Assembly: GCA_030248135.1 (NCBI GenBank) | Contig: JASANC010005232.1 | Span: 1 to 64,000, forward strand | Direction of reading: 5' to 3' | DNA: 64,000 nucleotides | Source: Theristus sp. LFF4_11 | Taxonomy: Eukaryota > Nematoda > Chromadorea > Monhysterida > Xyalidae | In this document: piece after piece, positions 56,824 to 64,000 of the stretch | How positions within the stretch are numbered: the first letter of the stretch is position 1 | How the letters are laid out: each line of letters starts with the position of its first letter | Notes under the pieces: generated by a model | Told to the model about the DNA's origin: nothing | Seen by the model: only the letters and a program-made list of their open reading frames with translations | Database searches by the model: none | Made by a program: the position numbers and the translations under genes

Positions 56824-57928
56824 GCGCAAGTCGGACTGCGACCAGCCGGGTGCAACGACGAAACTGAGAACGCCCAAGAGCTCGTCCGATGACGTGCTCG
56901 GCCAGTTGAACGTCGACTCAACGAGCGGCGGCGCAGCGCCGCCACGATCGCCAGCGAACGACGTGCCGCCACCGGCGACCGTCGTGTCGGGCGTCAGCAG
57001 CGCGGCGCCGGCGACAGCGAGCGGCAAGCACGCGACGCCGGCGGCGTTCGGCGCGAGTGCGTTCGCGCGTCACGCGCACCACCACCACCGCCAGCAGCAG
57101 CAGCAGAGTGCGTTCGCGGCGCTGCTGGACGCGACGCGCAGCAACGAGGAGGACGGCGTCTCGCGCAGCTTCCAGCGTACCATGAGCGCTCAGCAGACGC
57201 TCGAGACGGCGTCGAAGGTGCTCGAACGCATGCACCAGCAGCAGCAGCACGCCGACAACGGTGAGCAGCTGCAGCGGCGCCACGTCGCTGACGGTCAGCG
57301 CTGCAATTGACGTCGACACAATTCATGATGAATTTGCATTCGTTTTTTATACAAAGTGCCAGTGGACTCTGTGATGAGTTATGGACACAGAGTACACAGT
57401 AATGTTGTACTCGTGCGAATGTGGGATCGTGGGTGTGTGGTTGGTTGGTGCGCAGGCGTATAACCCGGATGCACCGGTCGCAGACCAGAATGTTCATAAA
57501 ATTGTGTCTGTTTTTGACTTTGTTCAGAAGAGCGCCGCTTGCGTTCACCGTGCGAGCACAGCGATCCGTTTGTGAGCGTGTCGCCGGTGGACGAGCGACG
57601 ACGGACGGCACGCGCACGACGTTGCTCGTTGGCGGACGACGATTCGAACGTTGAGCGCACGACGACGGGCGTGCTGGAGAGCGCTGGTGGCGCCGCCGCA
57701 GAGGCACTGCCGCGCACGCAGCACGCCGCGGCCGCGGTGCTCAGCGACACCAGCAACAGCTGCGACCAGTTCATCATCGAGATGGACTACCCGACGACGA
57801 CGACCGCCGGCGTCGCTGGCAACGGCGACACTGAAACGCCGCGCAAACGCGACCGGCAAACGCTGTTTGAAGAGGTCGCTGATGAGAAAGCGAGCCGCGC
57901 TGAGACGCTCAATTACGATCTGCATTGA
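37929..57928 (+). CDS. usp24: USP24-type ubiquitin carboxyl-terminal hydrolase (about 3,350 aa)
   Basis: About 51 exons over 20 kb, complete from ATG (37929) to stop (57928). The start was chosen because it gives the short USP24-like N-terminus directly before the UBA domain. Order: UBA domain, long helical/armadillo-like N-terminal half, C19 peptidase domain with Cys box, zinc ribbon, His box and Asp, then a helical C-terminal half and a low-complexity tail. Segments such as [38 protein letters not shown] and [12 protein letters not shown] match USP24 at the expected places. The family removes ubiquitin from DNA-damage and other regulatory proteins. It is longer than vertebrate USP24 (about 2,600 aa), mostly through Ser/Ala-rich and Gln-rich inserts. 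Every junction kept phase except around 50688-50869. Confidence 0.92.
38728..38818. mobile_element. Palindromic MITE, family 4
   Basis: Arms GCGCATTCATGTTGCAGTTA and ACTAAATACTGCAGCATGAATGCGC pair across a spacer that includes AACATAGCTGT. Related to 42512-42588 and 58828-58907. In a USP24 intron. Confidence 0.65.
41752..41987. mobile_element. MITE family 2 copy in USP24
   Basis: Ends AAACGTGTCCCACTGAAATG and, inward from the right, AAACGTGTCCGGACTAAAAT. Both ends carry the palindrome TGACGTCA. The interior matches 55228-55466 in the opposite orientation. Confidence 0.85.
42512..42588. mobile_element. Palindromic MITE, family 4, second copy
   Basis: GCATTCATGAAGCAGTATTT at the left and AACATACTGCTTCATGAATG at the right, with GTAGCTGTGTTGAAAC between. 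In a USP24 intron. Confidence 0.7.
43446..43512 (+). repeat. GA-rich microsatellite
   Basis: Nearly pure GA/AG repeats with occasional GGAC and AAA interruptions, inside the USP24 intron before exon 43537-43836. Confidence 0.8.
44044..44107. mobile_element. Solo end of the Tc1/mariner-like family
   Basis: On the minus strand: TACAGGGTGGGCCAAAAAAG, then GTTCCAATTCTAAAATGCTC and TCACTGGCGTGAGCTGAAA. This follows the left end of 4393-4999 over about 60 bases. No opposite end seen in this USP24 intron. Confidence 0.65.
47785..47944 (-). mobile_element. tRNA-derived SINE, family A, second copy, split by a foldback-like element
   Basis: On the minus strand: A box TGGCCTGGTGG, B-box region GGGGGATCGAGCCCCG, a body like 2750-2954 (TTCTGTACGCTTCTCTGGGT), then CAA-rich tail at 47785. 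Its 5' head is broken at 47944, and the missing start (CCTCGTGGCCTGG on the minus strand) reappears at 48516-48533 beyond the element at 47945-48515. Antisense to USP24, tail about 70 bases from the donor at 47713. Confidence 0.85.
47945..48515. mobile_element. Foldback-like element (571 bp) with 10-bp target duplication
   Basis: Left arm: about five units of ATTCCGGCCCG(N)2-4, then CCACACGAAGTGATTTT. Right arm: ACTTCGTGTGG, then about six units of GGGCCGGAATTCTCC type. Termini GTACTATTCCGGCCCGC and, inward from the right, GTACAATTCCGGCCCGC. Flanking direct repeats CCAGGCCACG at 47935-47944 and 48516-48525; joining across them restores a continuous SINE head. FB-type elements have arms of tandem subrepeats and about 9-bp target duplications. 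The loop holds the CCTAAT-rich repeat (48080-48215). Confidence 0.8.
49595..49873 (+). mobile_element. MITE family 1, best-preserved copy
   Basis: 279 bp. Left end TACAGTATGGCCGAATAAAT; right end, inward, TACGGTATGGCCGATTAAAC. The interior has GTCGCAGACTAGCAGTTGCC and TTGCACCCTGAAAAAAGCTG. It begins 21 bases after a USP24 exon. Confidence 0.9.
50013..50058. repeat. Hairpin just upstream of a USP24 splice acceptor
   Basis: Arms CCGTTCATACCTGACGTA (50014-50031) and TACGTCATGTATGAACGG (50040-50057) pair over 18 positions with one mismatch and an 8-base loop. The acceptor is at 50073-50074. It may be a MITE relic or a structure near the branch point. Confidence 0.7.
50503..52951 (+). other. USP24 catalytic domain exons
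   Basis: Exons 50503-50687, 50870-51085, 51234-51316, 51393-51531, 51618-51737, 51816-51906, 52024-52181, 52261-52343, 52429-52553, 52730-52951. Cys box [12 protein letters not shown], with the nucleophile codon at 50596-50598. Next come [12 protein letters not shown], the zinc-ribbon pairs CHGCP and [20 protein letters not shown], the His box [13 protein letters not shown] (catalytic His 52315-52317) and KFNDTG (Asp 52472-52474). All triad residues are present, so it should be active. Exons 50503-50687 and 50870-51085 do not join in phase; a 13-base mini-exon at about 50787-50799 or a different donor would repair this. The exon 52024-52181 is a Ser-rich insert between the boxes. Confidence 0.85.
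55228..55466. mobile_element. MITE family 2, best-preserved copy
   Basis: Ends AAACGTGTCCGGACTAAAAT and, inward from the right, AAACGTGTCCCACTGAAATG, each followed by GACGTCAT. In a USP24 intron. Confidence 0.88.
56783..56823 (+). repeat. CAA repeat coding for polyglutamine in USP24
   Basis: About 13 consecutive CAA codons give a Gln run in exon 56628-57260. Shorter CAG-coded Gln runs follow at about 57090 and 57236 in the same exon. The pure CAA makes length variation likely. Confidence 0.85.
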
Positions 57929-58209
57929 AACGCGACAGCAGTGTGTTTTGAGTGGAATCGATTCGGCTATTTATTACGTATTGTACGCTCTGTTTGTTCA
58001 CGTTTACTTTTTGAACGAAACTTGAAACTCTTACTTTTACTTGTTGCATTACGAAAAAAAATTTTACATACGAAGTTATTTTTTTGTAAAATTATTTGTG
58101 AAGTTTCTTGAAACCCAGAGGTTCCTTACTATTTGTGCCCCGAAATTGTTGACACACCTCATGTCACAGCTCTCGGATTTGCTCCAGTCTATATCAATTT
58201 TTTTTGTGG

Positions 58210-58432
58210 TACAGTATGGCCGAATAAATAAGGCACCTCAATCAAGGTGATACCAGTCGCAGACTAGGCGCTGGTTTTTTAAATAACAGATATATTTCCC
58301 AATCAAGCAAGTTGCTGCAAAACACAATCAGTTCGATGCACAATTCGAGTTCTGAAAAATCTTTTATCTTTCATTCAAATTTCGCGCGCTCCTTGCACCC
58401 TGAAAAAAGATGCCATGTTTGCTCGGACGGTG
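58210..58432 (+). mobile_element. MITE family 1, shortened copy
   Basis: Left end TACAGTATGGCCGAATAAAT intact; interior CAGTCGCAGACTAGGCGC and TTGCACCCTGAAAAAAGATG; right end eroded (TTTGCTCGGACGGTGTGTA). Confidence 0.8.
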
Positions 58433-58827
58433 TGTATGTCTCGCTTTGCATACAAACTTAAACGTGGTTGCCATTGGTTAATTCGGATTATTGTATTGTT
58501 AAGTTTTGTTGTTTGGAATTGCTTTCTGGTTACAAGTGTTGGGTTTTTTCAGTGAAATTTGTTGCGAAGATGAACCGGTAAAAGTCTAAACAAAATGGGT
58601 GGTTGTTATCTCAGATGAAAAAAAATGTTTTGTTGCAAATTGTGTTGAAGAACAAACGTAATTTGTATATATTTTTGTGTTTTTTAGTATTGATTGTTGA
58701 TTTATTTGTTGATGTGTTGAAGCCGGTGATTTTTGAAAGCTCAGTATATTGTATTTACAATTGGAATTTTATCGTTATCACGTTTCGTTTATTTTTTGCC
58801 CAATGTTAGTTTTTATCTTCTGTGCCC

Positions 58828-58907
58828 CATTCATGAAGCAGTATTTGGGAGCCGCATAGCCAAGTTTAACACAGCTACGCTTCACTAAATACTGCTTCAT
58901 GAATGGC
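58828..58907. mobile_element. Palindromic MITE, family 4, best copy
   Basis: CATTCATGAAGCAGTATTT and AAATACTGCTTCATGAATG are perfect inverted repeats of 19 bases around a spacer containing TTTAACACAGCTACG. Confidence 0.75.
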
Positions 58908-59877
58908 GCTTATGGATTTAGCAAAGCGTTTGGTTGATTGTTGACTGTTAACTGCACTGTTGGTTTCAATGTCGAATCTGAGTTGAACATAAATTATACA
59001 TTTTTTATTGTTTTCATTTGTTAAATAGTTTTTCACTTGTTATATGTACTCCTCGTGACGTATCCCCATATAATCTTGAACGTTTTTTTGTAAATTTTTT
59101 TGTCATATGTTACGGTTGCCTGCGGTGCCTGATGCATGTGTTTCTAGACCGCTTCTTATCGAATGGCAGTTGATGTGCCCATTTTTTGCTAAATAGAGGC
59201 GCATGATTTTCATTTGCGACTTACTGTTTTGGTACATCAGTAATAGTCGGATTTCAGTACCTCCCGATTCACACATTTTGATCCTTTTTTTGTTCTTGTT
59301 CTTGTTCTTTATTTGGTAAGAGGTAAAAATTTTTCGTATTTGTATTATCTCTTAAATAACTTTTTCATGTTGACGAAACGTACAGCAGAGTACAAAGCGA
59401 ACGTGGATGCACAGTTGTGAACGTTTTGGCAGAGATTTTTATGGCGTTTTGTTGGTTGTACTGTACAAGTCTACATAACGATTCTGAATAAAGCTGTTGA
59501 AACTTGAAGTGTGCCCGTGTGTCATTTATGCGGTTGATAGTTGTGTTTTACAACCCGCAGGAGTTCTTGCGATTTACTTTTTCGTTGTTTCATTGAAAAA
59601 ATTGCTATTTTCGAGCACTTGCCACTGCACCTTCCACGTCATCAGCTGCAAAATCATTGCATCATCACTGATGTATGTGTGTCTGGATTGCTGTGTGTGG
59701 TACTGTGAGCGTCAAAACGTGCGCAGTCGCTGATTCGTTGGTCGCAAGCAACTGGTGTCACAAATTTATTCGTTCAGCAACAAAACAAAAGTGACGCAGA
59801 AAATGGCTCGAATCTGTTGTTTCGTGTATCACCAACTAAAACTGCGCTTTCCAACCAAACGGTCTTGACCATTTGTC

Positions 59878-61326
59878 ATGCGTCTTCCAGAGATTTTCGT
59901 CGGCAAAACGACGACCGTGAACTTAAAAATCACCAGCATGGAGTTTGACACACTGGCGCCGATGTTGCTCGGTGCCGTGCGGTGTTGCATGCAGTTCTAC
60001 GTTGCGACTGTGGCGCTGTGGCGTAGACTGCAGATCGCCGTGCAAGCGTCACTGGCGATGCTCTACCAAGCGTTGTTGCACTGGCTCCGCCCCGCTGCCT
60101 GCAGCTCGTGGCAGCCGTTGCCGAAGCTGCCACGTCATCTGGCCGTGCTGTGCACCGAGCAGTCGTTGATATTCAAGCCGAGCACGCTGGATTTCGGCGA
60201 CTTCCCGCTGGACATCGCGTGGTACTGCGTGCTCTACGGCATTGAGCGGCTGACGCTGTACGATCCGTGGAACTGCTGGTGCAGCGGCGAGCGCCGGCTG
60301 GCGGATTTGCTGGCCGAGCGAATCACGGACGAACTGACGCAGGCGGCCGCAGCGATCGGGCCGATGATCGTGACGTTGAGGATAAATGGGCGTGCGCGGC
60401 CGTTGCAGGTTGGCTGGCCGCCTCGGAAGCTTCGTTTTTGCTGGCAAACTGACGAAACAAACTGAAACTTTGTGCTGCACAAGAGTCCATCAAAAAGAGT
60501 TTATACAGTCTTATAACTCTATAACATATCCAGCTAGCTGATTGGTTGGAGGTAATCGTGATGCATGCATTCTGTGCAAATCAAAACTCCGCCTCTCCAC
60601 AGCAATGCCTGTACAGAAAGCATGCATCATATGATCGACAACCAATCAGCTAGTTGGATATTGTGTTGAGTTAGACTGTGTATACGGAGCTCCGTATTGC
60701 AAGTTGCAATGAAATTGACGTCGATATCTCGGTTTTTCTCAACGAAATTGACGCCGATATCTCGGTTCTTCTCAACGAAATTGACGCCGATATCTCGGTT
60801 CTTCTCAACGAAATTGACGCCGATATCTCGGTTCTTCTCAACCGCGTTGGCACCGAAGGCACTTTCGAAAACTGCGCAGGTTCCGAAATGTTCTGAAACG
60901 ACGCCGGACCGCAAGCTGGCCGCTCGCAGCGGTGCGCCGTCGCACAACGCGCACCAGAACGAGCTGACGCTGCACGTCGAGCTGCTCGGCCCGTCCGCCG
61001 GTCGATCGCGATTCACGTCGATTCTACGAAACTGGGCTGCGACGCGATCGGACGAGCGCAACGTGCGCGTGCGCAGTTCGGACGACGTGACGGTGGCGGT
61101 GATCGGCGGCGCGCTGGCGGCAGAGCGCATCCACGAGGCCGACTGCGTCGTGCGCGTCGGCGCCGTGCCGTCGTGGCTCGGCTATCCGCCGTGGTGCGTG
61201 CGACTGTCCGAGCTCGTGCCGCTGCCGTCGGGCGCGTTGGACGCCGCGCAACGCTCGCTGTCGCCGTTCGCGTTCTCCGTGTGCCTGCAGCAGTACGCCG
61301 GTCGGCAGCAGCGATTCGGCCGGTGA
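59878..61326 (+). CDS. nus1: NUS1/NgBR-type subunit of dehydrodolichyl diphosphate synthase (325 aa)
   Basis: Two exons, 59878-60408 and 60880-61326, join in phase into 326 codons. An in-frame ATG at 59938 would give 305 aa. The N-terminal part is hydrophobic, as expected for an ER membrane anchor. The second half follows the cis-prenyltransferase fold of NUS1: LPRHLAVLCTE, DIAWYCVLYGIERLTLYDP, HVELLGPSAGR, VRVGAVPSWLGYPPWCVRLS and a C-terminus ending RFGR, which supplies the RxG motif that NUS1 gives to the catalytic partner DHDDS. The complex makes dolichol precursors for N-glycosylation. NUS1 itself is not catalytic. The intron holds a MITE and a 33-bp tandem repeat. Confidence 0.85.
60494..60680. 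mobile_element. Palindromic MITE, family 3, third copy
   Basis: Arms ATATCCAGCTAGCTGATTGG and CCAATCAGCTAGTTGGATAT, with inner ATGCATGCATTCTGTGCA and TGTACAGAAAGCATGCAT. Lies in the NUS1 intron. Confidence 0.75.
60710..60841 (+). repeat. Four tandem copies of a 33-bp unit
   Basis: Units of GAAATTGACGCCGATATCTC + GGTTCTTCTCAAC, the first slightly diverged. The length is a multiple of three, and the array stays open in the frame of NUS1 exon 2. Confidence 0.9.
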
Positions 61327-61997
61327 CACGCCGCGCGCGCAACGAATCTGATTGGTGATTGGTTGCATTCTGTGCTTTGTGAATACTCGGCGCAATCAGT
61401 AGCCTGGATTATTTATTGCTTCCGATGTTGTGGTCGTTCTCGTCTATTGGGCTAGTCTAGTACATTTAGGGGTCTTATATTGGGGTGATTTTTGTTCTGT
61501 TCCGTTGCACACCCAACAAAGTCACTGTCTCCCGTTGATTGGTTATTGTTGTTTGTCAGAACTCCATGCCGGCTACGTCTGTGATTTTGGTTTCGTTGTT
61601 GTTTGCGTTCACTCTTGTCTTGTTGGTCAATGTTGTTGATGCTTTGTCGAAAGATTCTGTTGTGTTATTTTATTCTCAACGTATTAGTTAGGCATTGTTC
61701 TGTATGATCCGTATTTTTTTGTTTGATTGGGATACTGTGCAATCGATGTTTTTTCCAACTTTCTTATTGTTTTCTTAGAAGACAATGAAACGAACTCGAT
61801 CTCGTGGGGCATTGAATTTCTCTTGTTGTCTGTGAAATCATGTTCGTATCATTGAGTGCTGTGCGCGTCTCCCGCGACGGCACGTCTATGGCCTGCTTTT
61901 ATGACCGAAAGTTTTGGTTTTGACGTTTTACGTTTTCGATAGTTTTCAGTGCGTTTTCAGACTCGCCCATCCATCCAGCAATAATAATCGCCACAAA
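61327..61997. other. Intergenic gap between NUS1 and the VRK gene
   Basis: About 670 bases, T-rich, expected to hold the NUS1 3' untranslated region and the kinase promoter. No repeat or clear signal seen. Confidence 0.4.
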
Positions 61998-64000
61998 ATG
62001 CCACCAAAGAAATCCAAAGCGTACAAGAAAGCTGAGAAGATGCCTAGTGGCACGTCGCTGAAGGACTCGATGAAACAATTTTGGACGATACAAAAACTAC
62101 TAGCTGAAGGCGGATTCGGGCATGTGTATGAGGCGAAACCCGTTCGTTTTTTTCACATGTTCATTTTGCTCTCAAAGTCCATGCTCGCAAAAATTGCAGT
62201 CTATTTTACTGCTCAGATTGATTCGACGAAATTTCCGCTCAAGTACGTTGCAAAAGTGGAGCCACGCGAAAACGGCCCACTGTACACCGAAATTCACATC
62301 TACCAATTCGTGGCGAAGCCGGACTTGCTGGACACGTTCAAACGGATGCATCGTACGCCGCATTTTTGCTGAACTGTGCTTTTTTGTGGTGTGATTTTGA
62401 TTTCTGACGTTTTCGTCAAACTGTCCAGGTCTGTCGCATCTCGCGGTGCCCGCGTTCATCGGCGCTGGCGTGTTTGAGCGCGCGAATAAGGAGTACCGCT
62501 TTCTGGTGATGCAGCGTTTTGGTCTCGATCTCGATGCAGCGCGCGAACAACTCGGCGGTGTGCTCAGGTGAGAGTTTTGTGATTCTGTTTTCAATTTTGG
62601 GTCTGTAACGGGTTGTCACCACACCACTGGAGCACGCACCAGCGCTGGATGTTCAGAGGCTGACGCAGTGCTTTGTTTCTTGGTCATGCCTCAGCCAATA
62701 TTGAGTTGTGATCATTGTGCAACAGCCTCGTTGCAATGCATTGGTGCACGGAGTGGCGTTCTGGTTCGTGTTCATGCGCCGCATGTTCGGAGTCCATGTT
62801 CACTCGTGCAACAAGCCACCAGAGTTTTGTACACCTACAGGTTTCTACAGTGGGGTGGAGGGGGGACACAAATGAAAACATCCAATGCGAATGCGATCAC
62901 TCCAGCGCGCCAGCCGTGTGCAGCGTCAGCGTGCAGTGCGTGTACGCGCTCGAGTACTTGCACTCGCACCACTGTGTGCACGCGGACGTGAAGGGCGAAA
63001 ATCTGCTCTTTCAATCGTCGCACAAACCAACGATGGGCGCCATCGAAAACGGCGCACGCGTGTACCTGACCGACTTTGGACTTGCTAAACGACTCGGCGA
63101 ACAGAGCGTCAGTGACCGAGTGGACCCGAAACGAGGTGACACGTCGTTCACTGCTGGATTGTATGATCTTTTAGTTTGGTCCCGCAACTCAATGCGCCAA
63201 ACAGTTGCGTGCAGGACGCGGGAATTCAAAATTGGTAAAGTGATCCGAGTCCCCTAAATAGGGCGACTTTGAATTGCCACATAAAGATTGAAAATAGTTT
63301 TCTGTTCACGTCTGCACACGCATTCAGTCGCAGAACTTAAAAAATTGACATTAGATTGGTTGATTTGGAGAATTGTGTCATTGAGAACGGACAGAATTGG
63401 CATTTGTTGAGAGTGAAAATTGTCATTTTTATATTTTTTCTCCAGTGGTTCATTTGCAGCTCACAACGGCACTCTACCGTTCACGAGCATTGACGCGCAC
63501 TTCGGTCGTGCGCCATCGTATCGCGGTGATCTGGAGATACTCGGCTACAACATGATCTATTGGCTCAGTGGCACGCTAAACTGGTCAGTTTGCGGTGACT
63601 GATATCGGATTTCATTGGCAAACTACCGAACTACGGAACGCAAGTTGTCAATCTAACCGGACGAGTAATCGACTAATGTTGACTGAAAAGCACTTTTTGA
63701 GCGAACGAGCGTTTTTCTGTCTCTAACCGTGCACGCTTATTTGTAATGGCAAATTGCTTGTGTCTATACTTCGAAACTTTTGTCAGATTCTATTTGTCAG
63801 GTTCCACACAACATCGCCTGACGCTGTTCAGAAGCAGAAACAACAGTTTGCAGCGAACGCACCAAAGACAGCGGTTGGCTCATTGTTGCGTGGCCAAGCA
63901 TCGCGTGTCGTTGACGGCGTCGCAGAAGTGTTCAAACAGGCGAGCCACTGTTCGTACGCTGAACGCCCCAATTATGCCGCCGTGCGGAAGGTTGGTTGTT
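61998..64000 (+). CDS. vrk1: VRK-family protein kinase, 5' part
   Basis: Exons 61998-62141, 62217-62352, 62429-62567, 62924-63135 (or from 62930), 63460-63583 and 63801-63990 join in phase; 267 codons are visible and the gene runs off the right edge after a donor at 63991. Order: basic N-terminus, glycine loop [27 protein letters not shown] with the ATP-binding Lys, [13 protein letters not shown], catalytic [17 protein letters not shown], then the VRK signature [20 protein letters not shown] and [11 protein letters not shown]. VRKs phosphorylate chromatin proteins such as BAF and control nuclear-envelope dynamics. The DFG here is unlike the DYG of vertebrate VRK1. The choice between VRK subtypes is not firm. 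The region between exons 3 and 4 (about 350 bp) is intron with no repeat seen. Confidence 0.85.

Larger units (their letters stand above)
53455..57928 (+). other. USP24 exon map, C-terminal region
   Basis: Exons 53455-53672, 53831-54049, 54187-54608, 54877-55190, 55605-55861, 56176-56458, 56628-57260, 57528-57928, all in phase. GC-rich coding bias is strong in 54187-54608 and in the last two exons. The [12 protein letters not shown] segment, conserved near the end of USP24, is followed by an unusual 140-residue charged and Ala/Thr-rich tail. Confidence 0.85.
57929..59877. other. Intergenic region between USP24 and NUS1
   Basis: About 1.9 kb, T-rich. It contains a MITE family 1 copy, a family 4 palindrome and an AATAAA at about 59487 that could serve as a poly(A) signal. 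No gene seen. Confidence 0.5.

Overview
This is a eukaryotic nuclear window: multi-exon genes with GT-AG introns of roughly 60-500 bp, many small inverted-repeat transposons, tRNA-derived SINEs and no operon structure. Two tandem secreted proteins end in a 12-cysteine DB-type module, a family best known from nematodes, so a nematode or close ecdysozoan relative is the best guess. Gene identities rest on comparison with family sequences known to me; no search was run.

Layout. (1) About 1-6546, minus strand: 3' part of a large coiled-coil gene running off the left edge; its 5' end is unresolved. (2) 8036-10803 and 11211-13846, plus strand: two paralogous secreted DB-module proteins with matching intron positions. 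(3) 13989-16733, minus: complete six-exon core-2/I-branching N-acetylglucosaminyltransferase-like type II membrane protein (506 aa). (4) 18280-23803, minus: complete 15-exon DDX19/Dbp5-type DEAD-box mRNA-export helicase (706 aa) with an FG- and RG-rich N-terminal extension. (5) 23804-37928: about 14 kb with no confident gene, full of hAT-like elements with 8-bp target duplications, a tandem satellite, foldback-like elements and poly-G/C tracts. (6) 37929-57928, plus: a USP24-type ubiquitin-specific protease of about 51 exons and 3,350 aa, with UBA domain and catalytic Cys/His/Asp boxes. (7) 59878-61326, plus: NUS1/NgBR-type cis-prenyltransferase subunit. (8) 61998-64000, plus: 5' part of a VRK-family kinase, cut by the right edge.

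The genes do not form a pathway: they are housekeeping genes (mRNA export, ubiquitin removal, dolichol synthesis, chromatin kinase, Golgi glycosylation) next to a lineage-specific secreted pair. Exon junctions were chosen so that reading phase is kept across every junction except where stated; these models are manual.

The most interesting material is the mobile DNA. A SINE in the helicase gene has a perfect 17-bp target duplication that contains the exon's own 5' splice site, so the donor is present twice. All five intronic SINE-like insertions are antisense to the host gene with their tails facing the donor. A 571-bp element whose inverted arms are tandem GGGCCGGAATTCT-like subrepeats, as in Foldback elements, sits inside a SINE head with a 10-bp target duplication; a larger relative lies at 33.6-35.0 kb, and the two share an internal CCTAAT-rich segment.
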